From Microplitis mediator (taxonomy: Eukaryota > Arthropoda > Insecta > Hymenoptera > Braconidae): a stretch of DNA of 64,000 nucleotides. This document shows positions 38,078 through 49,648 of this stretch, piece after piece; position 1 is the stretch's first letter; each line of letters begins with the position of its first letter. The translations under genes and the position numbers were made by a program. The DNA lies in NCBI RefSeq assembly GCF_029852145.1, contig NC_079970.1:2728001-2792000 (forward strand), written 5' to 3'. A model generated the notes under the pieces. That model was not told the DNA's origin, searched no databases, and was given only the letters and a program-made list of their open reading frames with translations.

Positions 38078-40176
38078 TTAAGTCCTCTCGTTTTTCGGAG
38101 CCGGTTCAATAGCTAGCAATGGTTTTTTTTTATCATCCGTATCATCAGTATCCGTATAGATCGATTTTGATTCCTGTCTCTCCTGTTCGCTCTGCCATTG
38201 GACCTTCTGCTTGTGCTGCTTGACCGCCTCCTTGCATTTTTCGATTACCATCTGCTCGGTAAGAACACCGTCATCGGAAGCATAAGCGGCAGCTTGCCAA
38301 GCGACTCCAAGCTTAGCCAGCTCTCTTCCTGACATACCTTCAGTAAGATCAGCCATCTCACGACACAGTGACCCGTAATCGAACTGCGCGACTTTGAGTC
38401 TCCGCTTGCCTTCAGTCGCCGGCTGGAGCACAAATTTATCAAAGTAAAGTCGTATCAGACGCTCGCGTTCTTCGCGTCCGGGCAACAGGAACTCAACCAT
38501 TTCGTCAAGACGATCATTAACGGCCCAATCAAACTGCTCGGGTGTGTTTGAAGCCAGGACCAGCATAAATTTATTACTCTGTTCTCCAGTTCTGTATAAA
38601 AATGCATTGAGCATGGCACGAAGATCTTCAGAAATGTGTTCACTGGATCTTTTTCTTAAAAATGCGTCAGCTTCGTCGATGAACAGGAGCAGACCTTTCC
38701 GTGTCGTCGAGGCCCAGTCAAATACTTTGTGAATAGCCGTCACTCCGTCACGTCCTAGAGGCGCTAAATCACCACCAGTTAAAATAGCATAGTCCATACC
38801 CGAATGCTGGGCAAGTTTTTTTGCAAACATCGTTTTACCGGTACCCGGTGGACCGTGCATCAAAATATTTCTATACATTCCCCGATTATGTTTTGTATTT
38901 TTAGTCGCGATTGCAATGTCACGCAGTCTTTCTTCAAGCTTTGGTGCGAGTACAACTCCTGAAAGAGCGTCTGATTGTTTTTCACGCAGCTTTTTAACTA
39001 ATTGAACTGGATGACGGACAGCATCCAGCGCTGAGAAACGTGAAGTTTCACGTACTAGTGACGGTTTACCCAGACGTGCTTCAATGTATCGGGCTGCTAC
39101 GCCCGTTGATCCTTTCGCTGTATAAACTCCGAATGCTAGAAGAGACAAACCACCAACTGCTGCCACTATTTTGTCCCAATCTTGAAGCAAAGTTGTTACT
39201 CCCGTTCCTATTACAGACCCCGCGGTTCTAAAAATAAAAATAAAAATTCAACAATAGATAAAATAAATTAAAATTGAATAATTAATAATGACAACGTACT
39301 TAATTGATTCCAAAACAGTGACTCGGTGCTCAGAGGCCTTTAGTCTAATTTTTTCTAAATTAAGATCCTGATTTTCTCTGTCAACTTTAGCTTTTGCCTT
39401 CAACTCAGCTTCGAGTTTTCTCATCTCATTTTTATGCCTCAAGTCCATCTCATGTTCAATGGTGGCCTTTCTCATGGCTTCCTGCTTAGCTACAGACTCC
39501 TCCTGTCTCCGTAAAGTCTCATCGTTCATTCTTTGCTGCTGTGACAATTGTTCTTCATACCTCTTTCTCGCCAACGAATCCTGATACTGAGCACGTGCCT
39601 GATGCTGTCTAGTTTCTTCAGCAATTGTTTTTCTTCTTTCTTCTCCATCGACTCTCTTCTGCTCGATCTTCAGTTGCTCGATAGCAGCCTCATTCTGCTT
39701 TATGCTGTTAAGAAATTCCTGCTGCTTAGAAATCTCCTGTTGCTTTGTCAGCTCGAGTGCATCTTTAGCGTAAGCTAAAAAAATTAATGAATAAATAAAT
39801 AATTATCACATAAAAATAAATAATTGTTTTCATGTACTACATAAATTAGAGCGACTATTGCATCATTATTAGATTTCTCCACAGCTCTAACCCCAAAGCT
39901 CTTACGTAACTCGTCATAGAACAAAACCCGGTGTCAAATTATCAGTATCAGTATCAATATAAATAAAATCTTACGTGATTTCTCCAGTTCTTTGGCAGCT
40001 TGGGCGGCTCTTTCCAAAGCACTTGAGTCAAATCTATAAGCATCCATTCCAGAACCTGATTTTTTTGGTGGTTCATCACCACCGGCACCAGCTCCAGCTC
40101 CAGATCCTGCAGCAGCATACTGGGAAAAATCTTGGGGTTGCTGCTGATTACGATAACTACCAAGAAGCCACGACAT
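38078..40176 (-). CDS. ATAD3: ATAD3 mitochondrial AAA+ ATPase
   Basis: Minus-strand exons 40176-39975, 39774-39300 and 39227-38078 join to 608 aa. ATAD3 is an inner-membrane ATPase linked to nucleoids, contact sites and cristae. Seen: an N-terminus MSWLLGSYRNQQQP with a Gly/Ala stretch; a long coiled coil (about 55-235) with family words EETRQHQARAQYQDSLARKR and RLKASEHRVTVLESIKTAGS; a membrane segment IVAAVGGLSLLAFGVYTA (about 246-263); the conserved YIEARLGKPSLVRETSR; Walker A GPPGTGKT (351-358); Walker B LLLFIDEADAF (about 405-415); and the sensor region LVLASNTPEQFDWAVNDRLD. Length and domain order match animal ATAD3. The start is fixed by the conserved MSWL-type N-terminus. It is head-to-head with MTHFR. 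No oddity was seen. Confidence 0.95.
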
Positions 40177-40425
40177 CTTCTTGGTATGTCACTAAAAAAA
40201 TTGTTTTATTTATAAAATCTTCAGCAAAACGTTTTCAGATTTAAGTGAGGCTATGCGTGTTCCTACGATTACTCAGCTCACGTGCACGTTTTTTATCGCA
40301 GCTCGATTATACTTTTGTACTCTACTGTGAGTTGGTTCAACTAAAAGGAACAAGTGACTGTGACTGACTAGAGGAACGGGAAATTTAATTTATTTAATTG
40401 GGTTAAAATTATAACTGATGGTACG
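40177..40425. promoter_or_regulatory. Bidirectional promoter, ATAD3 (-) / MTHFR (+)
   Basis: Only 249 bp lie between the two ATGs, so both 5' UTRs and promoters must overlap or abut here. Short CG-bearing words (cacgtgcacgttttttatcg near 40279) include an E-box, cacgtg. No TATA-like element is obvious on either side. Confidence 0.55.
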
Positions 40426-42539
40426 ATGATTCGGACTGATAAAACTTTAACGTCGATTTGTAAAATAATCAATTATTCACATATGTCATTTAAAAATAAT
40501 TTAAATAAATTAATTAAAGAAAAATGGGATGAAAAAAAATTTTTTTATAGCTTTGAATTAATTTCCCATGATGAAAATATTCACAAAAGGTTTGTTAATT
40601 TTACTCAATTAATTAATTATTCCTGATTAAAAATACTCATTGAAAAGTATTGAAAATTATTTCAATCCATACGGAGATTTTGAAAAATATTAAATGAAAT
40701 TGAAATTTCGATCATTTGAATACTTTCTAATTATTATTATGGAATTCAAAAGTATTGAAAAGAATTCAATCTTTCATAATTTCAATACCTTTCAAATTCC
40801 AAAGTGGTCATCTACATTATCACCTACACGTGACCCGAAATGTGAAACTATTTTGCTATTGAAAAAGATTCAGGAAGATTCGAAAATTTGAAATCATTTT
40901 AATTTATTTAAATTTAAGTCATAACTCAAAATATGCAACTATTTTAGTATTGAGAAAGATTCAGAAAAATTGAAAATTCTCAATTTTGTTCAATTCTTTT
41001 CAATCCTACACTCGATCCAAATATTGGAAAATTGGAAAATGTCAATTCATTTAAATTTATTTCAATTCAAGTCATAATTGGAAATATGGAACTATTTTGG
41101 TATTGAGGAAAATTCAGAAAGATTAAAAACTGTCAATTCATTTGAATTTTTTTCAATCCCACACGTGACCCGAAATGTTAAATTGTTTTGATGATACTGA
41201 AGTTAGCAGACGTCTAATAATTTTTTGATATTTTTTTAGACGATAAACCATAAAAAAAAATATTTGAAAAAATTGCACCTGTAGTTTTTTTAATTTTCTA
41301 CGTGTGCATATTTTTATTTAATTTTTTTGCAATTGATTTGTTGAAAAACAAAAATTCAAAAATTTTTAAATGTCTGCTAACTTCAGGATCATTTATTTTG
41401 TTATTGACGAGGATTCAGAAAGATTGAAAAGATCAATTTATTCGAATCTATTTCAATTCTTTGGAAGTTTAGAAATTTTTATATTATTTTTAGATTCAGT
41501 ATAATTGAAAAGTATTAATTTTGTGTCCAGATGAAAACCTTGTGGAATATGATTTATTCAAAAATATTCAATTCTCATCTTTTTCAATACTTTTCAATGA
41601 GTATTTTTAACCAGGGTAATCAATTAATTAATTCATTTAATTCTTATAGATTTTTTATGGATTTACGAGAGTACTCTCCATTATTTTACGCATTGACTTG
41701 TCATAAAAAATTAAATATCAATAATTTGAATGACAATTTATCAGAAATGGATAATAATTTTCTTTTGCATGTAACAGCAAGAGGAAAAAATAAAAATGAT
41801 GTTAGAAAAATATTAGACAGAGCACTAGAACTTGGTATCACTGGTGTCCTTGCTCTCCGCGGAGGTACTTCAGTGAAAATCCACGTCTGATATTTTATAT
41901 TTATTTATTTATTCATTCATTATTTTGTAGATGAGCGTAGGACTGGGGATTTTCCGTATGCTGTAGACTTAGTTAAATTTATAAAAGAAAATTACAAAAA
42001 TAAATTTAGTGTAGCAGTCGCTGGATATCCGGACAGACATCCAGAGTCAGTCTCTAAAGAGACTGAATTTTTTTATCTGAAAGAAAAAGTAAACGCAGGA
42101 GCTGATTTTATCATAACGCAAATTATTTTTGACTCGGAAAGTTTTATTAATTTTGTAGCAGATTGCAAAAATTATGACATTAATATTCCAATAATTGCTG
42201 GAGTTCTACCAGTTATTAATTATCCTTCTCTAATTAAATTAATGAGCACCTGCAAGTGTACACTTCCGCAGTCAGTCCACGCAGAGCTACAAAAAATAAA
42301 AGATGATGACTCAGTTGTGCAGCAATACGGCGTTGAATTAATAATTAAAATAATAACTGATATAATTGCCAGTGGATCTTACGGATTTCACTTTTTTACC
42401 CTTAATCAGTAAGTGATTAATATAAAATATAATCATATTTTTTATTTACAAATTATGACAGCTTATTTATTAATTTCAAATATTTAATTGCAGATCTTCA
42501 TCGGTAATAAAAATTTTAAATAAATTAACTATGTACTGA
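40426..42539 (+). CDS. Methylenetetrahydrofolate reductase, catalytic domain only (300 aa)
   Basis: Exons 40426-40589, 41650-41864, 41931-42408 and 42494-42539 join in frame. MTHFR reduces 5,10-methylene-THF to 5-methyl-THF with FAD and NAD(P)H. Seen: FYSFELISHDE with the catalytic-type Glu (~43), YSPLFYALTCHKK (strand and His of the barrel), NFLLHVTARGKNK, LALRGDERRTGDFPYAVDLV, VAVAGYPDRHPES, NAGADFIITQIIFDSESF and SGSYGFHFFTLNQ. All are colinear with the N-terminal TIM barrel of animal MTHFR. The protein ends SSVIKILNKLTMY, just where other animal enzymes go on into a linker and the SAM-binding regulatory domain; tandem AATAAA signals follow within 15 nt. Intron 1 carries a 1-kb transposable element. 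The start could also be Met-20 (40483). Divergence of FELISHDE from the usual FEFFPP is notable, so activity is unproven. Confidence 0.85.
40622..41616. mobile_element. 1-kb TIR element inside MTHFR intron 1, with nested MITE
   Basis: The ends cctgattaaaaatactcatt then gaaaagtattgaaaa and the complement of tttttcaatacttttcaatg then agtatttttaaccaggg form an inverted repeat of about 35 bp with few mismatches. The interior repeats a diverged unit of about 110-200 bp (for example atttcaattcaagtcataat at about 40900 and 41070). A separate MULE-like MITE is inserted at 41191-41392. No transposase frame is seen. Confidence 0.75.
41191..41392 (+). mobile_element. MULE-like MITE nested in the 1-kb element
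   Basis: Full-length 202-bp copy: atgatactgaagttagcaga at the left and the complementary tctgctaacttcaggatcat at the right. The flanks ttgttttg / ttattttg may be a degraded target duplication. Being nested, it is younger than its host element. Confidence 0.75.
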
Positions 42540-42543
42540 AAGA

Positions 42544-42553
42544 AATAAATAAA
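42544..42553 (+). terminator. Poly(A) signals of MTHFR
   Basis: Two overlapping AATAAA hexamers begin 5 nt after the TGA. They support a genuine gene end at 42539 and leave about 0.3 kb before citrate synthase. Confidence 0.6.
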
Positions 42554-42599
42554 ATTTAAATATTCAAAAGTCCCGCGCAAACTTAAAAAATTGAATGAC

Positions 42600-42848
42600 T
42601 GGTTATTGTCTTACGTGTGGGCGCGCATGCGCTGAATTTATCTCGAACTTGAGCATGCGCATTTAGAAGGAAGCGTATGTCGATCTACCGCAAGTGTTGG
42701 CAGCGTTTGTGCGTTTGGTAGAGTCGAGTTGGGCGCCAGATCTTTGCGCGGTCGGTTCGGTCGATTATACAGAATAAGTCGAGCTAAGGGATAAAACCTT
42801 CGTCTAATAAAAATACCCACGTTTCTTGTATCGAGGATAATAAGGACA
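42600..42848 (+). promoter_or_regulatory. Citrate synthase promoter with NRF-1-type palindromes
   Basis: gcgcatgcgc at 42623-42632 and gcatgcgc at 42653-42660 match the core of the NRF-1/Ewg consensus (YGCGCAYGCGCR). They sit about 190-225 bp before the ATG in a CpG-richer block. NRF-1 sites are common in promoters of mitochondrial genes. Function is inferred. Confidence 0.55.
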
Positions 42849-45800
42849 ATGGCACTTTTTCGTTTGAGCGCGGCACGATGCTTAGAACTACAAGTAAGTC
42901 AGATTTTTTAATTTAATTATTCAAATTTATCCCCCCGCACTTCGAATCTCATATCGATTACTTTCTTTTTATTAAAACTTTAACCAGTATAAAAAAAAAT
43001 CTCGGCTTTATTTTTCGTGCGTCCTTTCTCTAGTCGGTTGGAAAAAAAAAATTTTACCCTGGGTAAAAAAAAAAATTCTATTCATTTTAAATCCCAGCTC
43101 CCGTTCCAAAAAAATTACAGATAAAAATCTTCTGCGCGTTATTTGTTCGAATGAATGTTGGATTTAAAAATTAAAAAAATTAATACAAGTGACAAGTAGA
43201 TTTATTTAAATTTTATTACATGACCAAATAATTATAATGATCAAACTTGGCCAAGGTTTGTGTGCTATGTGCTACTGATAAAGTTATCGAAATCGAAAAT
43301 TGAATCATTAAATTTAATTTAAAAATATTATTTTAATTACTTATAGATTTTAGTAACTTAAAAAAAAAATATTTTACTCCAGTATATTTGTGAAGCGTCA
43401 GTTAAATCTTATGCATGCGCTCTTGTGACAAAGACCTGTCAATAATTACGTAACTATTTTATTTAAATCCATACTCACTAAAATTAATAATTATTATTTT
43501 TATTTCACTGGATTACAGATAAAAAATTTATTCAAAAATTCATAATTGATTTTTTAAATTTAATACGTAATAGAAGTGACGGACGTAAATTTACTGTACT
43601 GACTGTACCTGAGTAAAAGAACAAACTTAAATCTCAGGTTTAAAAGGGAGGATCCAACTTTTGTATCTCAGGTCAAGACGAAACTGTCGGAGTTGGTTTG
43701 TAACAAAGATTAGACATTTAATTTCTAAAATCTCCTGGATCTTCGGATATTTTATGCCGCGTAACTGGTAAATCAATAATACCCTAAGTAAAATCGCATA
43801 TTTTTTTAAATTCAACCTTGATGTATATTTGCACTCTAGAAATGTCTCCCTAAGGTTTAGTTATGTAACTAAAACTTTCAAGGTGATATCCCTGACCTTC
43901 AAAAAAATTTATTAATTAAAAATTCCCACAAATTTTCCTTATTAATTTAATTTCTAAAAATAATTGAAATATGTAACGAATTAATAATCAAAGCTCAGAA
44001 AAATGATAACCGATACAAGGCTTAAAATTTGTACAGACACCCTTTGATATGAAGACATTGCATAGCTAAACTATAAGTGTGTTTGGTAATCGGGAACTAA
44101 AATTAGCGAGGATTCGAGGTCGAAAAACTGATCCACTCTCATGATCCACATATACCAAGACTCCTACGTCATTGAAAGCCATCCTGGCTGCCAATTTCAT
44201 GACCTCGGTCACTAAATTCCTTGATACAGATCACGTAGGACACTTTTTTTATCAATCAATTGTCATTATCATTTATTATTATCCGATGTCCCTGAAATTA
44301 TTTCTAGTCGACCTATTGAGTAAAAGTATTCGTTCTTTTGCGTTCGTCTTCTCTATACAATTAAAAAAAAACCCGGCTTTAGAATTTGAAACCAGTAAAA
44401 TTACCTTTTCATACATACCGACATTATTATCTAACAAGACATGTGCAAAAACTATTTTCGAACACTTGCTATTAATAATTCTCATACATTTGTCTTGTAA
44501 AACAACTCAAGGCTTTTTAAATATTTTTTAAAATATTTATTCATTTTTTCTTTTGTAGGAAACTCGTTCAATTTTATTGGTCAAATATCAAACTAACGCG
44601 ATGACTCTGCAGTAAATTTAAAAAAGCTCCCACTCACCTCTCATCCGACAAAATATCAAAACTACTCAGTATAGATTACCATGGACGGCGATAATTAAAT
44701 TCTTATCAGCTATTGATATATTTATCTGTCATTCATTATTAGTTATAGACCCATTTAATGACAAGTTGACAAAACATTTTAAAAAATATCAAGTACCAGT
44801 TTAAATTACCCCACATTAATAAGTTGCTAAAAATTAAATCTGTTAACAAGTTTTAAAAAATAACACGTGGCATTTATCAAGAGCCTCGATTTAAAACTAT
44901 TGCTCGTAACAAAAACGTTTGACTTTTCCCATGGTTCTTATATATCTATATCCATATATACATATATGTAGATCTACATACCTAAGTCCAGATATTTAAA
45001 GCCAGCCACGTGGCTATCATGTAAATTTATAATGATAATCAAATTTTATTACAGAGAAAGTATCAAGAAACCAGTTTCTCTAAATCATTTCTACTTTCTT
45101 CTACAAGTCATCATTTATTATCATATATATTTATTTATTTGTTGCTGACTGTCAAGTTTAATGTTTTTTATTTTTTTTTTAAACCAGACAGACTTGTTTT
45201 ATTACTTTGTTATCTCGAAGTTATCAATTTTTGTCTGTTAAATATTAAATACGTTTCATAGAACTGGAATTTTTATTGTTTTTTTTTTTAGCCCAAAAAT
45301 GTTTCGGTTCTCTGGCAAAAAATATAAATAATTATGTATTATTATTATTATTATATGATATGACGTCTAGCAATCGCGTGATTTTAGTGACGTAACTCAG
45401 GTAGGTCTTGAGTACAAAAGTAGTGATGAAAAAAAAAGAAAAAAAATATTATATAATCTGGCTAATGATTATTGAGTCGACATTATTTCCGTCAAAATAA
45501 TTATTACTGTTGTTAAAAAAATTTTATTGTTGACTACTGTGCTGATTATCATCAGCGTATCGTCAGTATAATTTTTCATTCATTTATCGAATATTCTAGT
45601 CATTAATACCCGGGCGCGGGTGATAAATAATAAATAAAAAGTAGATATAATGAAATGATAAATTATTTTTACGAATATATTGCACAGCGAAGTGATGAAT
45701 TTTATAAATTATTATAATAATAATAACTTTCTCTGTATCAGTATATTTCCTTGATTAAGAGTATGTGATTCAGTGATGTCATACGAGGAAGCTAGTTTTG

Positions 45801-48800
45801 TCCAAGGTCAATTTATCATCAATTTTGCCATTAACACCGGCTTTGAAAATCACATTTTATTTATTTAACAAAATTTTAATTTATAGAATTGAAAAAAAAA
45901 TTCAAAATTCAAAATTAGTGTAATATGTAATTTTTTAAAAATAATATAAATATGTTATTAAAATTTATTACATAAAAGTAAAGAAAATTTTAATTTATAG
46001 AATTAAAAAAAAAATTCGAAATTCAAAATTAGTGTAATATGTAATTTTTTAAAAATTATATAAATATGTTATTAAAATTTGTTACATAAAATTCAACAAA
46101 ATTTAAATTTATCGAGTAAAAAAAAAGAAATTAATGTTGTATATAATTTTTAATATATTACAGAAATATGTTATCAAGATTTATTAAATAAAATTAATTT
46201 AATAAGGAATTATTGTTATATATATATAATGATGTTTTACGATATTTTCATGAGGTCGGAAGTGTTTATAACTCTGAAAGTCAATTGGAAGATCACATGC
46301 GATCATTCTTCACGTGATTTTTCGTTGTCAATGAATGTTCATAACTTGGTTATTGATTTTTTTATTTTTATATATTATTTTTATAGTAATAACATCAAGA
46401 ATGCGGTAGTCAGTTACAATAAACATTAAATTCTTGTAACGTAACTTGACATTTAATTTCAACCATCGGTTTCAATTTACTGTCACCTAATATATTATTG
46501 CTGTAAAATAAACTTCATTAGCTGGCAAATAAAATTATTATCACTTTTATCTCAATATTTATATCATTGTATAATTGCAGATTTTATATTCAAACAAGAT
46601 AAATTTATATACTACAATATATATAAATTAATTACTTGCAGTGATAAGAATTACAAAATTTTCCAACTAACATTCATCTAAATAATTGTAAACTTAATTG
46701 ATTGATTAATAAGTTAATTATTAATTATTAACTATAAATATATATATAAATTTATATCACAACATGACCTTTAGATTTGTCTCAAACTGTAAATCTTTAG
46801 CTTACGATGTTTATTTACTTGACATCTGTATCAACATGAGCGTCCTACTTACCCCAATAGGCTGTAGGACAGCCTGAGAGGACAGAAAAAAATCCCACCT
46901 CGACCCACTTCTTCTTCACCTGCAATACTAGGTGTATTGTTATTACATCTTCCGCAATAATTACTCTACTTTTATTTCAATTATACTCGACAAATTAGTC
47001 ATTGTTTTTATTTAAATCGATTGATAATTTTGCTCCACTATTCTATCGCTTATCAAAAATAGATATCAATAGTAAATATTTATTTATTATTTAATCTTTT
47101 GTTTACAGAAACTAAGCTCACCAATAATTCTACGTCCTTTGTCGGACGCCGCCACGGATTTGAAGAAAGTCCTTGCGGATAAAATCCCACAGGAGCAGGA
47201 ACGTATCAAGGCTTTCCGTAAGCAACATGGTAACACCAAAGTCGGCGAAGTCACTGTTGACATGGTAAGAAAAAATTTAAACACCTACTAAATCACCCAC
47301 GTGATTTAAAGTTCAAACATAATCTTACTGGCTGAACTACTGAAAAAAAATTAACTTTTGTAAAAACATTTTCTTAAGTAGTAAATAAATAAAAATAATT
47401 AATTGCATATTTAAGTTGAAGAATAATTTTCTTGACAAGGAAATCAAATGTACAGAAGAAAAAGATCAGCAACTTTTGAGCTGGACTTGAGGGCGTGTTC
47501 AGAAAAATATGAAAATGATAATTATTTATCTAGATAATTAGTAAGTGGAGTCACGTGGTTCAATTAAAACCAGAGGAATGAATACCTGGAACTGTGTTAC
47601 CTTCTCCACAGTATTTATGAACGCATTATGGTACACAGATAATATTTTTCAACGCAGAAGTTGTATCTTTTTTTTCAGAGTGAAAGCCAATTTTTCAAAC
47701 TGGGTATATTTTTATCCGGGTTTAATTAATATTGCTAATATATCTGCATGTATACTAGTATATATATTAATGATATGTAGATATGGCAATAATAATTTTA
47801 ATCCGGATTAAAAATAATTCTAGTTCGAAAAACTGGCCCTGAATTTTTGAACATGCCCTAAATTTCTTCGATAAAGAAAATGATATCAGATTGATAATAC
47901 AATATTTCTAAAAGTTATTTTTTCTCTTAGTGTACAATCGTATGATTTGTATAAAACATACGAGTTTCCTCTTTTTTTTGTTATTTTTATTTCTAGCTTA
48001 ATCTTTTATCGGAATATAGTTTTTATAAAAATAATATCATCGTCCGATCGATAAGAATTGGTCTGAATAAAAGTTCTATATACTTTGTCACTCTATTGAT
48101 AAGTTAATCTATGGCACGAGTGAGACCCGTTGACCCATTGATTTTTAACTTGCATTGAGTCTTCTCTTTTACAACTCAACTCATCCTGCTCTATTATTCA
48201 ATCAGTTAATTTACAATCATATTTATTATTACCAGCCCATATAATAATAATAATTTAAAATATTTACAGATGTACGGAGGTATGCGTGGTATTAAAGGTC
48301 TAGTTTGGGAACCATCAGTATTAGATGCCGAAGAAGGCATCAGATTCCGTGGCAAGTCTATTCCCGAGTGTCAAAAGTTATTGCCAAAAGCACCTGGTGG
48401 TGCTGAGCCATTGCCAGAAGGTCTGTTCTGGCTTTTGATTACCGGGGAAGTACCAACTGAAGCTCAAGTAAAAGCCATCTCTCAGGAATGGGCATCAAGG
48501 AGTTCTTTACCTGCTCACGTAACCAAAGCTCTCAATGATTTTCCTAAATCTCTTCACCCCATGACCCAGTTCTCAGCTGCGATCACGATCCTCAACAGTG
48601 AGAGCGAGTTCGTAAAAGCCTACAGCAGCGGAGTGCACAAGTCTAAGTTCTGGGAGGCCACCTACGAGGACTCGATGAATCTCATTGCCAAGTTGCCTGT
48701 AGTTGCTGCGACAATTTACCGCAACGTCTACAAGAACGGCAAAGGTCTGGGATCTGTCGACAGTGGCAAAGATTGGTCGTGGAACTTTGCTAGCATGCTC

Positions 48801-49648
48801 GGTTACGACAACAAAGAATTCATCGAATTGATGAGACTCTACCTCACAATCCACTCTGACCACGAGGGTGGAAACGTATCTGCTCACACTACTCACTTGG
48901 TTGGATCAGCTCTCTCTGACCCCTACCTCTCACTTGCCGCTGGTATGAACGGATTGGCTGGACCACTTCACGGTCTCGCTAACCAGGAAGTACTAGTGTG
49001 GCTCCAAAAATTAAAGACACAGGTCGGCGAAAATCCTTCCGATGAAAAGCTCAAGGAATTCATCTGGAATACACTGAAGAGTGGACAGGTTGTACCTGGA
49101 TACGGACACGCTGTGCTCAGAAAGACTGACCCGCGGTACACTTGCCAGAGAGAGTTCGCCATGAAACATTTGCCCAACGACCCATTGTTCAAGGTAAACT
49201 TGTTCGATAAACTGGACATTTCGTCCCTTTATTGGGACTTCTTCAGGAACTTGATCATATAAACTACCGTCAAGTTGCTGAACAAGTCCCAATAAAGGGA
49301 CGAAATATCCAACCTATGGTAAAATTAAATTATAAAATTAAATTTACTGACAAATAACTTTTATTTTTTAAATTACAGCTCGTCTCCCAAGTTTACAAAG
49401 TCGTCCCTCCAATTCTATTGGAAACTGGCAAAGTAAAGAACCCATGGCCCAACGTAGACGCTCACTCTGGTGTACTCTTGCAATACTACGGAATGAAGGA
49501 AATGAACTACTACACCGTACTGTTTGGTGTATCCCGAGCGCTTGGTGTCTTATCAGCTTTGGTATGGGACCGTGCTCTTGGACTACCAATTGAAAGGCCA
49601 AAGTCACTCAGCACTGATCTCCTGATGAAAGCTGCTAAGGCTGCCTAA
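42849..49648 (+). CDS. Citrate synthase, mitochondrial (464 aa)
   Basis: Exons 42849-42893, 47109-47264, 48270-49193 and 49379-49648 join in frame. The enzyme condenses acetyl-CoA with oxaloacetate in the matrix. Seen: a presequence-like N-terminus (MALFRLSAARCLELQKLSS) split by a 4.2-kb intron; MMYGGMRGIKGLVWE; catalytic His regions GPLHGLANQEV and VPGYGHAVLRKTDPRY; catalytic Asp region WPNVDAHSG; and the C-terminus ALGVLSALVWDRALGLPIER. Length and sequence match animal citrate synthase (about 466 aa). The last intron (49194-49378) is short and more than half filled by a hairpin; reading into it would end the protein after 22 extra residues, removing the catalytic Asp. The start is the first ATG of a compact promoter region; the intron in the presequence region is phase 0. 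Confidence 0.95.
42894..47108 (+). other. Citrate synthase intron 1
   Basis: 4.2 kb, AT-rich. Open frames at 43627-43815 (-) and 44172-44531 (+) have no recognisable domain. 44050-44250 is less AT-biased than its surroundings and could be an old transposon fragment, but nothing identifies it. A tandem repeat lies at 45867-46200. Confidence 0.5.
45867..46200. repeat. Tandem repeat, period about 115 bp
   Basis: About 2.7 copies. aaaattttaatttatagaat recurs at about 45870 and 45985 and, more diverged, near 46098. gtgtaatatgtaatttttta and taaatatgttattaaaattt recur in the first two copies. Confidence 0.75.
47490..47859. mobile_element. 370-bp MITE-like element in citrate synthase intron 2
   Basis: The ends agggcgtgttcagaaaaat and the complement of atttttgaacatgccct form a terminal inverted repeat. 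Inner words also pair (ccaatttttcaaactggg against aaaaactggccc; ccgggtttaatta against ttaatccgg). The 88-codon frame within it is a by-product. Confidence 0.65.
49214..49310. repeat. 97-bp hairpin inside the last citrate synthase intron
   Basis: ggacatttcgtccctttatt then gggacttcttcaggaacttga pairs with the complement of tcaagttgctgaacaagtcc then caataaagggacgaaatatcc around a loop of about 15 nt. The arms are about 41 bp with 3 mismatches. It is probably a fold-back/MITE insertion and sits between donor 49194 and acceptor 49378. Confidence 0.8.

Noticed and set aside
44172..44531. 119-codon frame in citrate synthase intron 1
   Set aside because: Compositionally AT-driven hydrophobic residues, no recognisable family, no splice or start context; possibly an old repeat.
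47545..47811. 88-codon frame in citrate synthase intron 2
   Set aside because: Lies wholly within the TIR element 47490-47859.
48573..48896. 107-codon minus-strand frame over citrate synthase exon 3
   Set aside because: Antisense shadow of a conserved coding exon.
49194..49262. Read-through extension of citrate synthase exon 3
   Set aside because: It would replace the conserved last exon; the donor aag|gtaaac and the exact family match after splicing to 49379 show that this is intron.
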